A stretch of 64,000 bases of DNA from Thozetella sp. PMI_491 (lineage: Eukaryota; Ascomycota; Sordariomycetes; Chaetosphaeriales; Chaetosphaeriaceae). The notes below the pieces were generated by a model. It searched no databases. It was not told the DNA's origin and was given only the letters and a program-made list of their open reading frames with translations. The stretch spans positions 1 through 64,000 of the forward strand of contig MU270019.1 of the NCBI GenBank assembly GCA_021432635.1, in the 5' to 3' direction. The position numbers and the translations under genes were made by a program. Shown piece by piece: positions 1-10,814 of the stretch (its first letter is position 1; the number at the start of each line of letters is the position of its first letter).

Positions 1-779
1 ACCACAATTTTCCAGCTGCAATTCACCGTCTTCCCGCTCCATCTCGAGATTGCGGAACGCTCTTAACCAATTGTAAACCTCCACTACTGGTAAACAAGTT
101 TAGAAGCGGTAGAAACACACCTTACGACATGCCAAGCCGGCTAGGCAGTGACCCCAGTCCCGGGTTACAGTAAGAATTGGCCCACGAATGAAATAGATAT
201 CGAATTCCAGGCATGGCGACCTTACTAGCAGTGCGGCCTTAGTTCAACACACGGGCGGAAGGCAGCCTTTATAGCAATTCCCATAATTATAGTCAGTTGT
301 CTTGGTCACATGTGGACAGCGGTTCGTTCTGGTGGGAGAGTACGGCGTAATACAAAGGCTGGTGGTGACAGCTTGATACAAACTCTCTTATAGGCAATAG
401 ACCCGGCCCTAACCATAAAGATCGTAAACAAGTAGACTGTGCCGTATGACGACGCGACCCCAACGTTGTACTCCCGTATCATTTTTGCTTTGACTGGCAG
501 AGAAGTGGGGCAGAAAACGCGAAATCGGGAAATGAGCGCCGGCTGAGCCACAACCTAGCACTAACAAGGTTCGCCTAAAATCCTAGGGCGACGAGATGGT
601 AAATTGTGAAAAGCAAGGCACCAATATTAACACGAGGTAGGTACCCGGTCGTGCATACAACTAAACAGTGATGGCCCCGCTGTAAATAGCTGGGGCCTCC
701 TCGCCCACGATCGCCCTCCCCTTTCCATCTCTTCGGCGCTCCCCCCGCTTCAAACGACAACGCCGGCTGGAACGTGGAA
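1..779. other. Intergenic, no gene seen
   Basis: No reading frame here has protein-like composition, splice signals or a recognisable domain. The last ~100 bases are C/T-rich and probably hold the promoter and 5' leader of the gene starting at 780. Confidence 0.4.
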
Positions 780-1765
780 ATGCACTGCCCAGCTCTCCTT
801 TGGAGGCGGGTTGGGTTCCTGTCGGCACTCCTCCTCTCCCATGCCACAACGCTGGTTCGATCGTCCCCGTCCTCGTTTGCAACGGTGACGAGTCCAGCAA
901 ACAACGAGATCCTCCGAGCGGGTGCCATATACCAAATTGCATGGACGCTAGGTTCGTCATGGACGGACGACTTTTTGGTCGACATAGATTTGTATCGCTC
1001 CGGCGTGGCCGGCTCGGAACGTGTACTTAATATCGGCTGTTCGTTGCCTACCCTAAAAAATGCGTGTTGCTGCCCTTGCTGACGGTGCTAGCAACTAATT
1101 CAACATCGCTCTCGTTGAACTGGCCAATACCTTCTAATCTAGGGGCGGACGCCGTTTATGAACTCAAATTATATGGTACTGACCCATCGATAAGTGTATA
1201 CTCGGACAACTTTCAGATCACGGCAGGCCAGGGAGGAACGAGCATATGGACATCCTCCACGGCAAGGACGACGGCGACGACAACGGGGCGAGTATCAAGC
1301 TCTGTACCAGTAGCTACGACAAGCGGCAGTAACCCTGAGACAACTTTTGCCAGCGGCTCAGGCTCCGGGCTTTCCGGCAGTCAGCTCACAACCATTCTGG
1401 TTCCCTCTATCATTGGCGGCTTGATACTTCTGACGCTGATAGCCTTTTTGGCTTTGTATTGGCACCGCACTGCCATCCTGAGGAGGAGGCTGGGAGGAGA
1501 TGACGAGGGTTCTTCCGAGAATTTGAAGCCTGAACTAGACGGATTTCCTCTAGAGAAACACGAAATCGTGGAACTAGGTCTTCCCGATCCCGCAGAACTT
1601 GCGACGGTGGAGCCCTCGCTCGAGATCGACAGCAGACTCCCACCTCAGGAGCTAGAAGGAAGTCCGGTGGTTCGCCCAGTGTCACCCCTGACAGCAGACA
1701 GCCCATCTACCGCGAGTATTCCGATATCTCCACTGTCGCCATTAAGCGAGGGAATGCGGCGGTAG
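780..1765 (+). CDS. KNH/Kre9-like secreted single-pass membrane protein
   Basis: Exons 780-1038 and 1092-1765 give about 310 residues. The 53-nt intron 1039-1091 has a GTTCGT donor, a GCTGAC branch site and a CTAG acceptor, and its removal joins the two frames cleanly. Residues 1-28 form a signal peptide. Next comes a beta-sandwich stretch with the pattern SPANNEILRAG...AWTL, typical of the Kre9/Knh1-like N-terminal domain of fungal wall proteins. A Ser/Thr-rich stalk follows (about residues 135-175), then one transmembrane helix (IIGGLILLTLIAFLALYW) with a basic stop-transfer sequence RRRL, and an acidic, proline-rich cytoplasmic tail. Family knowledge suggests a surface protein linked to wall glucan organisation or sensing; the actual role is unknown. 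A GTG six bases upstream could extend the frame, but ATG 780 starts the signal peptide well. Confidence 0.72.
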
Positions 1766-2263
1766 GAGCCGCACAGCTAGAATGCCCTGTGGGTGAAATC
1801 TATATATACGCCACGATTCCCTAACGCCGTAACGCCCCTCTATCTAATGAAAAGTGAACTATAGAGAGCTGGCTTGTGGGGGAAGCCATACCTCTCTAGA
1901 GCTGAGTTGACCGCACTAGGTTTATCTAGTGGCAGTAGAACGAGAGCTGCCTAGCTCTCCGGGAGTTTCGATAGCAATTACGATTACTGCACTTGTAATG
2001 CGTAAAACAATTATCGCCAGGATTGACAGAGCGCTGCTTGTCGGTGCTCCTGGCTCTTGTCTGACACCTCTACATGGGCACTTAAATTACCAGCGGCACC
2101 TCTTGAAATGATTTGCTCTACTGGCAAGTGCAGACATGAGTCCAACTGTAAATTCCCTCCTATTAGAGATTGAATGGGCCCTGGCGCCAATATTTATGAT
2201 GCGTATCTACATTTTCCGAAACAATTAACCAGGCTCCTTCTCATGCCAATGCCGTAAAGATGT
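1766..2263. other. Intergenic, convergent gene ends
   Basis: Lies between the 3' ends of two genes. No coding signal seen; it should hold both terminators. Confidence 0.35.
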
Positions 2264-2503
2264 TCAAAGACCGTTGGCCGGAAAGACGGTACCGTCCGGA
2301 GCGATGCACTTCGAGCCCGCGATATCATGTGCGCAAGAGTTGGGAGCGTCGCAGAAAGCCACGCGGCCTCGCTCGGGAGCATTGCATAAGTAGAATTGGC
2401 AACCTTCGCCGGTTTCCCCGATGGAGTTCAGGCCGCCGGGCACGGCGCATGACGCAGAGACGGAAGCGACCAGGCCGGCGATGAGGATAAGAATTGACTG
2501 CAT
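2264..2503 (-). CDS. Small secreted cysteine-rich protein
   Basis: A single-exon frame of 79 residues. The first ~17 residues (MQSILILIAGLVASVSA) are a clear signal peptide. The mature part of about 61 residues has six cysteines, in the order C-GCQFYLC-FC-SC-KC, enough for three disulfides. It is also rich in Gly and Asn. No family is recognised. Size, secretion signal and even cysteine number place it among small secreted proteins of fungi, which include effectors, antimicrobial peptides and surface proteins; the function cannot be told from sequence. The ATG at 2503 begins the signal peptide. Confidence 0.55.
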   Translation of the reverse strand: MQSILILIAGLVASVSASCAVPGGLNSIGETGEGCQFYLCNAPERGRVAFCDAPNSCAHDIAGSKCIAPDGTVFPANGL

Positions 2504-3483
2504 GGTGGATGACTACATCCAAGTTGTTAACGGAAGGCAGTCGATGCGCCAGCCTTGGCATCAAGGGTTTATTGTAGGGTTAAAACTTACTGTTTTAGTC
2601 AGAGGAAGCCGGTTGAGCCTGAATGGGTTGCTTTACAACTAGCGGAGTTTTGTGGGAACTCGGCTGAAAGACTCGAGGACGCCCCAGGACTCTTATAGCT
2701 ACGGCAATTGGCGAGTGGGCGTCGGAATGCATTGCCACTAGATGTAACCTCAAAGAGACCATGGCGTGGGCTGCTTCCACCTATCAGCTCTGCAGCCGTG
2801 GTCTGGCGCGGGCGGTTTGCTGGGGGTAATACGTAAGGAGATCGCCAAATCTGGGCTTAAATCCTACTATGGCTTGGCTGTAGTGTAATTCCTGTGGCTT
2901 GGCCTTAATCCCAAAACACTCTACTCCTTTATGTAGCAGCAGCAGTGGCGCAATTCTCCACAACTGTGCTCGCCCAACTTCCCCACAATGGCGCCCGCCA
3001 AGGCCCCGACGGTGAACTGAATACGAGCTCCTCCATCCTGGGCTGGTTCATGTGAGCAGCCCATTTAGTCCAGGTTGGGACCACGCGCCCATCACCTCGA
3101 GACATCCGACAGCCAATTTTGAACGCCCAACACCTGATATCTAAAGGACCCTAGGCATGACCCTTTGTGCATACGATTACCTCAAGAGCAGGTTTAACGT
3201 CACGGCTAAGTATACCCGATCGGCGGGACTATGGAGGCCTAAGTCGGTCGGGGATGCACTGAAATGCGCAGAGTTGTGCTAAATCGTGCAATTTCTTAAA
3301 AGCTGGTCTGTGCAGGCATTGCACGAGACCCCGCAGCGGGGTGTTCAACCTTCCCTTGGGCATATCATTACCTCGAGAAATCATGATAAGCAGAATAAGC
3401 CAAACGAGCTACAATACCATCCAAGCACGAGCAAGGCATGTAACAAGGCTTGAGTGCGTAAAATATCTTCTCGGTACCTAGTG
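2504..3483. other. Intergenic, nothing recognised
   Basis: Upstream of the small secreted protein (minus strand) and downstream of the regulator ending at 3484. No coherent reading frame or repeat seen. Confidence 0.35.
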
Positions 3484-5246
3484 CTATTCAACGAAGGATG
3501 CTACAAGCATGATAAGTCCGCCAAATTCATCCATTCCAGAACACCACTCTTCCCAGCCATTCATGCTATTTGGCGCTGTTACAGTGCCCAAGGGCTGATA
3601 TCGCAGCACAGTGTCGCTGCAATGCAGCTGACCGCCGTCTAACTTGACTAGATTACCATTGGCGGCCAATCCATAAGAAGTTTGCTGCTCTAGGCCGCCG
3701 TTGCTCTCTATTTTCCACTCGGCCTCGTCTGCGGCTCCCCATAGCTGTTTCTTCGCCGGCAAAGGTGCCAGAATAAGATCCGTCTGCAATGTGCACATCG
3801 CAGCCGGCTCGAAATAGACGAGCATATTCACAACACGAGAGAGAATCGCCAACCTTTAGCTTTATTTAATTAGTGATATATTGATGGAATGATTTTCGAG
3901 GAGACTCGGGAGAGAATTGGGGTTCCAACCTTTGCCTAGATTCCGTAAATATCCATTCGTTCCAGCTTGTATTAAGTGGACCCCTTTGTACCTCTGTACG
4001 TTTTGTACTAGCAACATCCCCTAGCATGAATCGCTTCGCTAGTGACTGGAGAATAGCGTCAGATGCTGCGCAAGAGGCAGAAAATGGAACCCAGACCTAC
4101 AACCATGGTCACGAGGAGTAAACTGTCAAGGTTGTTATGATCTGTCTCCCCCTCGTCGATCCTTATTAGAACGTATATGAAGAGAGCTTGGGCAGCAGCA
4201 AGAAGCTCCCAGTCGCTTAGCCTTAGGTTCTATGTTTATGAATCAGCCTGTGGCAACGTCCACTGATGTCATCGCAGGTTTGACTCACGTCTTCAAGCAA
4301 ACGTTCGCATTCTAATCGCACATTTTTCCAGAACAATTTTCGGCTCACTTGTGACCCGCCACTTATCATACGCACCAAGCTAATGCAATTAGCAAGTGGC
4401 TCTGCACTGCAAGCGTTGACGCCGGAAGATACTGGGTGTGGGTGAATAAAAGGTGGAAGGGTGTTATGATGGAGCATCATTAATGGATACGATTTCAACA
4501 TGCGAAACATTAAATTGGCGACCCTTTCTTCCCTGGGTTCAATGTTTGGTCGTCGGATGATTGATCGGGGATTCAGAGTTGGTTGCTGTGGTATCGATGC
4601 TCTGGCAAATGACATGGCTTCCAGGAATTGGACTTCGTGTGAGGCTGGTGCTGTCGATGGAGGAATCGAGAACGAAGGTGTGCGTACAGAGCCATGGCGC
4701 ATTTGCGGATCCCAAAAGCTGGCTAAGTCGGCATTGGTATCAAAGATACCCCAGTCAATGCTCCCAGTCCCAGAGCCATTTGCGAATTCCGAGTCCGGCA
4801 CAGTGAGTGTGTTGGCGACATACACATATGCAACGCTGCGTGCTTCCGTACCATTGTGGTTTTTGGGAGAATCAAGGACTGCTGAAGCTAGCACCTCATC
4901 ACTCTGCTGCTGAGTCTTTGTCCCGGTACCCCTAGGAGGTGTTTTCGCTGGATAAGAACACAGGTAGCCCTTGGTTAGGCAGCTCGAGCAGGTAGGCTGT
5001 CTGCTGTCACAGCGTATCTTCCTCCTCGCGCAAAAAATGCAAGACCTAACTCGAGCTCGTGCTATATTACCAGTCGCTCGAGATCGGCAGTAGTACCTAT
5101 GTCTCTTCAGCGTGGAATCTACGCCATTCTCAGGTTAGTATGGCCCCCAATTCGGCGTACAGCTGGTGAAAGGATGACTTACGTTTATCGAACGGTTTAT
5201 TACAGAGCTCGCACCGTAGAACGGACTCGGTGTCTCCTTCGGACAT
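3484..5246 (-). CDS. C2H2 + Zn2Cys6 transcription factor, five exons
   Basis: Exons 5246-5183, 5118-4289, 4229-4101, 4045-3930 and 3853-3484 give 502 residues with all phases matching. The N-terminus carries two DNA-binding modules back to back. The first is a C2H2-type finger with a terminal Cys (C12, C15, H28, C32; CELCNKPF...TLKRHRYYC). The second is a Zn(II)2Cys6 cluster (C48, C51, C58, C65, C68, C75; CIFCARRKIRC). The middle and C-terminal parts match the fungal-specific regulatory domain that often accompanies this finger pair (LKSYPLMMLHHNTLPPFIHP, SDWELLAAAQALF, NMLVYFEPAAMC). The second intron of the finger region ends at GTAG, not the nearer CTGAG; only GTAG keeps the C2H2 spacing. 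It should be nuclear and sequence-specific. It diverges from the dehydrogenase at 5792, a possible target. No lesion seen. Confidence 0.82.
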
Positions 5247-5791
5247 TTCGAATTCGACCGCGTCGGAGCGAATAGCTACCTAGGTACATCTCTCTGATGG
5301 CTGCAACTGTGAAGTGGGTTGTCTATATTGTCTACATTGTCAATATGAACGAGTCCGTCCCATTTGTCAGCACCGCCCACTTTAAGTCTGTCGGACGGGA
5401 CATTTTGTAAAATGCAAGGGTAACTTAATGGTACCGCAGTTGCGCGACTCTATGTCCACATTCGGCATAGTTGATTGAGACCGCTTGACAGTTGCGAGGC
5501 GGCACCCACTTTGGAGTTTGGCCTCTCTGCACTTCCGGGCAAGCTAGGTACTTACCTAGGGAGAAGTGCCACAGAGCTCTTGCAGCAACGCAAAGCGGGT
5601 CGTAATGGCTAGGCTCACTCGATTTGGCAATTTGAACAAGTCCGTCATTCAAACTCGAAGGTGATTATTTACCCTAGATTCGTGCGCATTTATTTCAAGA
5701 TGGATCTCTTTCGCTCGAAAAATTGCTCAACGTCGAATAACTGAACTCTCATTTTCCACCTCGCCGTTTGTTACACAATTTTAAAATTCTC
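5247..5791. promoter_or_regulatory. Shared divergent promoter region
   Basis: 545 bp between the start codons of the zinc-cluster regulator (minus) and the short-chain dehydrogenase (plus). No convincing TATA box or paired CGG site was found by eye. The shared-promoter role is inferred from geometry. Confidence 0.35.
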
Positions 5792-6766
5792 ATGGCTCCT
5801 TTTCCGAGCCCGACAGCCATATGGCATTCAACCGCATACCCCAGCATTTCACCTACCCGCCCCGAGCTCTCCGCGAAAGGCAAAGCAGTGGTAGTTACTG
5901 GAGGGGGCACCGGCATTGGTGCAGAGACTGCACGGTGCTTCGCCCAAGCAGGTGCTGCGCGAATCGCTCTTCTAGGGCGTAGGGAGCAGCCTCTTCTTGA
6001 CACCCAAGCCTCTATTGAACAAGGCTTCCCTGGCGTCGAAGTATTCGCGATCCCCACGGACGTCACAGAGCAGAGCCAGGTGGACGCGGCCTTCTCCAAA
6101 TTCGCTGGCACTAGGGAAATTCATATAGTGGTCAGCAACGCGGCGCTGGTTGGACCCCCAGAGACTGTCACGGACGTGGAAGCGGAAAAATTCCTTGATG
6201 CTGTCCAGAAGCATCTTAAAGGGGCACTATTCGTTGCGCAGGCATTCCTTCGCTACGCATCCTCGGATGCGGTGGTCATTAACGTCTCCTCGTTTGCCGC
6301 GCATCTGAATATTGCCCCCCAGTTCGCCTCATACAATGTGGCAAAGTTGGCCGTATTTCGACTCTGGGATACTCTTGCCTGCGGCAACTCACAGCTCAGT
6401 GTTTTCCACATCCAGCCAGGTGTGGTACAAACTGCGATGAACAAGGAGTCTGGCGGTGGGGCTGCCTTCGGGATTGAAGACCATGGCAAGAGAAAAATGC
6501 CGATTTGCCCAATCAATTCTCATTATGCTGACTTCCATCTAGTCTCTTTGCCAGGCAGCTTCAACGTCTGGCTTGCTAGTCCTGAGGCTCGTTTCTTGAA
6601 AGGCAAATTCCTATGGGCAAACTGGGATGTGGATGAACTCAAAGCTAAGGCCGGAGAGATCGGGTCCACCGAAGAACTTAACATCGGGCTTGTTGGATGG
6701 CCATTTCAGAATCCTGACTGGATGGCCGCTTGGAAGTTCGTGGTAGACAAGCTTCCTTCAAATTAA
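5792..6766 (+). CDS. Short-chain dehydrogenase/reductase (SDR)
   Basis: ATG 5792 to stop 6766. Classical SDR signatures: cofactor loop TGGGTGIG (residues 36-43), VSNAA in place of the NNAG strand motif, Ser at 166-167, and the active-site pair YNVAK (Y181, K185). A 57-nt segment at 6486-6542 looks like an intron: GCAAGA donor, ATGCTGAC branch site and CTAG acceptor. Its length is a multiple of three with no stop, so the frame stays open if it is retained. Removing it gives 305 residues and joins GIEDH to VSLPGSFNVWLASPEARFL, the continuity I recall for fungal relatives. It is probably a cytosolic NAD(P)H-dependent oxidoreductase; the substrate is unknown. It diverges from the transcription factor at 5246. 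A TTG 24 bases upstream is not preferred. Confidence 0.8.
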   Translation: MAPFPSPTAIWHSTAYPSISPTRPELSAKGKAVVVTGGGTGIGAETARCFAQAGAARIALLGRREQPLLDTQASIEQGFPGVEVFAIPTDVTEQSQVDAAFSKFAGTREIHIVVSNAALVGPPETVTDVEAEKFLDAVQKHLKGALFVAQAFLRYASSDAVVINVSSFAAHLNIAPQFASYNVAKLAVFRLWDTLACGNSQLSVFHIQPGVVQTAMNKESGGGAAFGIEDHGKRKMPICPINSHYADFHLVSLPGSFNVWLASPEARFLKGKFLWANWDVDELKAKAGEIGSTEELNIGLVGWPFQNPDWMAAWKFVVDKLPSN

Positions 6767-7054
6767 CTGCTAAAAGAGCCTCCTATCGCCGATTCTCCAA
6801 CACCATAGGGCTGCTAGCCAGACAGATATCGAGATTAGTCTTTAGGAACAAGAAACGGTTGGAAGAATGGAAAATACACGTGTTGAAGGCCACGAAACTG
6901 ATGAACTTACCTCGATGAAGTGTGAAAATACCACACAACAACGCCGTGGGCGTAATTGACCAGCACAACTTGACAAGAGACGATTTCGCGGCTGAGCATT
7001 CGAAGGTCTGTTTTTAACTACGAGGAGATTTCGACTTGGAAAATGCATTACTAA

Positions 7055-7480
7055 TGAAGGCGGGGAGCACGCAACGAAGCAACGGATAAAACCACCACCA
7101 CATAGTACACACATACCGGAGTCCAGTCGCCGTAACGCGGTACTAGTGCCACAACCGCACAAATACAGCTCTGGGGCAGGGCTGCTGGAACAGCATAAGC
7201 TTAGGGATGGTGAGAGAGAATGGCCAAGATATCAACCACGTCGAATACGTATTAGCTCCGACCCAGGGGCTAAAAGAATGTAATAATAGGTGGGGTGAGC
7301 CCCCGTAATGGTCAAAGCAGCTTAGAATGAACGTAGAAGAGGATGGTCTTGGTGGTTTTTATCTGGTATCTAGGGTGCCAAAAAAACGCGTTGATAACTG
7401 TAAAGACTAGTTGATCAATGGATCGCTTGATGGATATATGACTTGATAATTGATGCTCCCCTTCCATGGCCCGAGCCAGC
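7055..7480. repeat. Diverged dispersed repeat, copy A
   Basis: By eye this shares a series of short blocks, in the same order and orientation, with 54385-54760. Examples are GGGGAGCA near the start, a CACCACCAC stretch, GCCCCCGTAATGGTC near 7304, and a GGTCTTG block. Similarity is patchy, suggesting an old dispersed element. The family is not identified. Confidence 0.3.
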
Positions 7481-8279
7481 GAGCTTCTTTCTGATTATAG
7501 CTGGCTCAGGGGGGGTTTATGGGGCCAATCTAAGAAGCTCCATCACTTGGCCAGCTTACCCACCCCGGCCAGCGAAAGAAAATCCTCCATATCTCCCCGA
7601 TTCCACTGTGAAGTCAATAATCCAAACTTCTTTGGCGGGCGAGACTTGAGTTTCGTAATAGATTAGTGATGTAATAAACTGAGATCTTGCCGTTTTAACA
7701 CTCTGTAAGGTTAATATTGCTTGTGATGGTGAGTATGCAATTTCCTACGAACCGAAACGTTTCTACCCGATTCTTTGTCAATGTTTTGGGGGTACCTCGG
7801 ACTTTGCCGGGAATAATGCGTACACAGGCTCATGATTTCCGCGTCAGTCAAGACAGATAGCCTCGAGCGGAATACCATCCGCTTTACTGAGAAGGTCCTG
7901 CATGATCTCAATCTTCCTCCTCGATGCAATGGGAACTTAGGGATCGCTTCTAAAGTCATGGAGCCTTGGCATACATGCACCATGCGAGAGTGGTGAGTTT
8001 CCAATCAAGAAAAGGGGTGTATTGACCCGAATGTTACGGAGGAATACACACCCGTTAGTAGACTCCCATGAGGAGTTGCTTACTGTTGTCAGCCAGGCAC
8101 ATTGGGGATAGGGCTCGCACTACGAGCGCCACCTCACCGAAACAACTTGGTTTAGTGGAAGACTCTTGGCATCCCCGCCTTTCCCCGCATATGCACGCTA
8201 AGCTTTCTTCAGACCTGTATCGCCCCAAGCTAGCAAGCCATGTGCCAAGGTGCTGTACATGTAGAGGCCGCAATATTAG

Positions 8280-8288
8280 TATATAAAA
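8280..8288 (+). promoter_or_regulatory. TATA box of the DUF1254/DUF1214 gene
   Basis: TATATAAAA, 76 bp upstream of the ATG at 8364, a usual distance for a fungal core promoter. Confidence 0.5.
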
Positions 8289-8363
8289 CTGAGACGGCAG
8301 GCTAGAGAGTAAATTCAAGTCTCGTTTTCTCAAAGACCAAGGAAACACAGAGAAAGTGAAATC

Positions 8364-10048
8364 ATGCATCTCTATTACTCAATTTTATCTTCCATCGCAG
8401 CTCTTTCGGCGTTCTGGCTGCCCGCTCTAGGCCAGACGGGAGAATGCACCACCTTGTGCAGGCAAAGCGCCTTGGCCTTCGCGTATCAGGTACGACTGGT
8501 GAAGTATAGAGAGTCCCCCGTTCGCGCCACATGCACGACAGCTGACATGTTGGGTCGGCAGTACGGATATCCCCTTATCCCATACGGAAAGGCCGTGAGA
8601 GGCGCCATGAATGTAACAAACGTAATCGGCCACAAGCGAGAACTTGCAGATGCGCAGTCCAAGAGCGTTGTCAAACCGAACATTGACACCCTGTACTCTA
8701 TCATGTTCTACGACATTTCTCAGGATGACCTGGAGCTAACGGTACCCGAACTAAAAAATCGTTACTGGTTGTTCTCATTTTACGACTTGTAATGCGCCTT
8801 GTCACGTGGAGCGGCAGATACAGTGGCTAACTAACGAGCTTCAAGGTTTGGAAATAACTACGCGAACATCGGAAGCTTGCATGGGTTCCAGCAGGGGAAA
8901 TTTCGAATTCGATATGCAACCCAGAGCTTTGGGACGCAGGAGGGAAACATTACGGATGGTTTCCAGGCCTATGTAAACTCGCCAACTCCCTATGGCCTGA
9001 TGTTGATGCGCGTCGCCGTCTACAGCGTCGGGACGGATTATCCGATAATACACGCCTTCCAGGACGCGACCAATGTGACAAAAATCCCATGGTCGCTCCA
9101 GAATTCCAGGGTGCATCCATTTAATCTCACGATATTTTCGGATCCACGGTATAACCCGGATGCGGGCGTCACGTCTCTGGCAGAGTCTGTCCTACGGCTC
9201 ACCGCTCTCCTAAGCCCCAGCAATCTTCCACGAGTCTTGCAAGACCGGCCTTGGGTTGCTGATACGTTAGCACTTGCTGGTATTCGCGATGGCAAGTTTA
9301 CACAGCCGGTTGGGACCAGCCTCAGTATTGCCGCCGCCACGGCGGATGCGAGTGCGGCAGCCATACTCTCTACGGCAGGCTTTGTACAGCAACTTGGCAA
9401 TAACTGGACTCAGCCTGCAGGTTATATATCAGGAGACTTCTTCTCTTACTACCAAGCTCGTCACTTTATCTCCTTAAACGGTTACTTGCAGCTTACTGCC
9501 GATGAGGCGCTGTACCCAAGGTACGCTTCAGGACCTAGCAACCCCGGGTTCGAGATAAAAGCAGATGAAGCCCTCATCTTCACATTTAGCAGCGTGCCTC
9601 AGATGCTGCCAACAGGCTTCTGGAGTCTTACCGCCTACGGGGAGGACCAGTTTTTAATTCCTAATCCCCTTAACAGATATGGTCTAGGTTCAAAAGACAA
9701 TCTAACATTCTCGGATGGGACATTGGTGTCCAACACAACAACCAGGTCATTTGAAATACTTGTTCAGCCGGGAGACATACCTCCGCCTCAAAATTGGACC
9801 AGCAAGTAGGTAAAATCGGTGGTCCGGCTACCACATGAACAGACTCACTGATACTTTGGTCTAGCTGGTTGCCTGGGCCTTCCGGGGGCGGCAGCTTTGT
9901 TGTAACCCGTAAGCTATCTTGAGTCGCATTTCATTAGCTGTGACTGACCATCCACCAAATTATAGTTCGATTCTACGGTGCAGGGCTGTCTTTGGCCAAT
10001 GGCTCTTACACATATCCGCTTGTGACAAAGGTCAAGGCGTTCACTTAA
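8364..10048 (+). CDS. Secreted DUF1254/DUF1214 protein
   Basis: Five exons: 8364-8489, 8562-8788, 8846-9805, 9865-9908 and 9966-10048, giving 479 residues with consistent phases. Residues 1-23 are a signal peptide. The DUF1254 half holds LAFAYQYGYPLIPYGKAV, KPNIDTLYS and YWLFSFYDLFGNNYANIG. The DUF1214 half holds GFWSLTAYGEDQFLIPNPLNRY, PPQNWTS...NWLPGP and a terminal RFYG strand. The first intron (72 nt, GTACGA donor, GCTGAC branch site) is frame-neutral and would otherwise interrupt the conserved AYQYGYP segment. The two small 3' exons are needed to finish DUF1214; without them the protein stops early after TSK. Several N-glycosylation sequons fit secretion. The biochemical role of the family is not established. 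Confidence 0.85.
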
Positions 10049-10814
10049 ATTGAACTATGATGCGCAGAAAAAGAACTCGCCAATGTACCATGAGACCCTG
10101 CTAAGTTGTATACGCGGGAAAATATTAGGATCCTCTCAAAGCAACCTGGGGTCAGCGCCCATTGTTTCTCGCACCAGGTAGGCTGGCTGCACTCTAGATA
10201 TGTCGTCTTCTGGTGTAAGGAAAAAAAAGAATATTTACAAACAATATCTTCATTGCACCCATGAAGGAAGAAGTAGCCAACTTGCGTAACCCGAGTCTCG
10301 GGGCTGTGTACTCAGCTTTGGCTAAATGATATATCTATATAGGTACAGCTATATATTTCATATTTAAAAAGAAGCATACGTCGCCGGGGTGGATACCTGA
10401 GATGAGACGATGCCCTCTAGTAGACCGCAGCAGACCAAGAGCCCCACAGCACAGAATACGGTGCCGACTTTTAACGACAGGTGACTAGCTCTAAGAGCGG
10501 TCAAACAATCCTACTACTACCTCAGGTACACTGAGTAGCTCCTATAGCTGGGTCTAGGTGGATTAGGAAACGGATGCGCTCCGGGAAGCTTAGTTCTAAC
10601 AGAGGCTCTTCTATTGTGATGCAGGTCCACTTCCAACTACCATGACGGTGTTATAAATACATACACTGGAGGCAGAAAACTGCAAAATTGTTCACAAAGC
10701 CATGCCTAGTTTATATTGACCGAATATCGGTGATTTAGGCAAGTCCCTCCACTACTCTTGGGACTCCCTTCTCCAAAGATCCGCCATAATATCAAATGCG
10801 GCTTGCACGCAAGT
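10049..10814. other. Intergenic, convergent ends
   Basis: Between the 3' ends of the DUF1254 gene and the alcohol dehydrogenase. AT-rich patches (10320-10375) but no reading frame or repeat recognised. Confidence 0.35.

Larger units (their letters stand above)
6767..8363. other. Intergenic with a diverged repeat
   Basis: No gene seen. The part from about 7055 to 7480 resembles sequence near 54385-54760 (listed separately). The last ~90 bp hold the TATA box of the gene at 8364. Confidence 0.4.
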
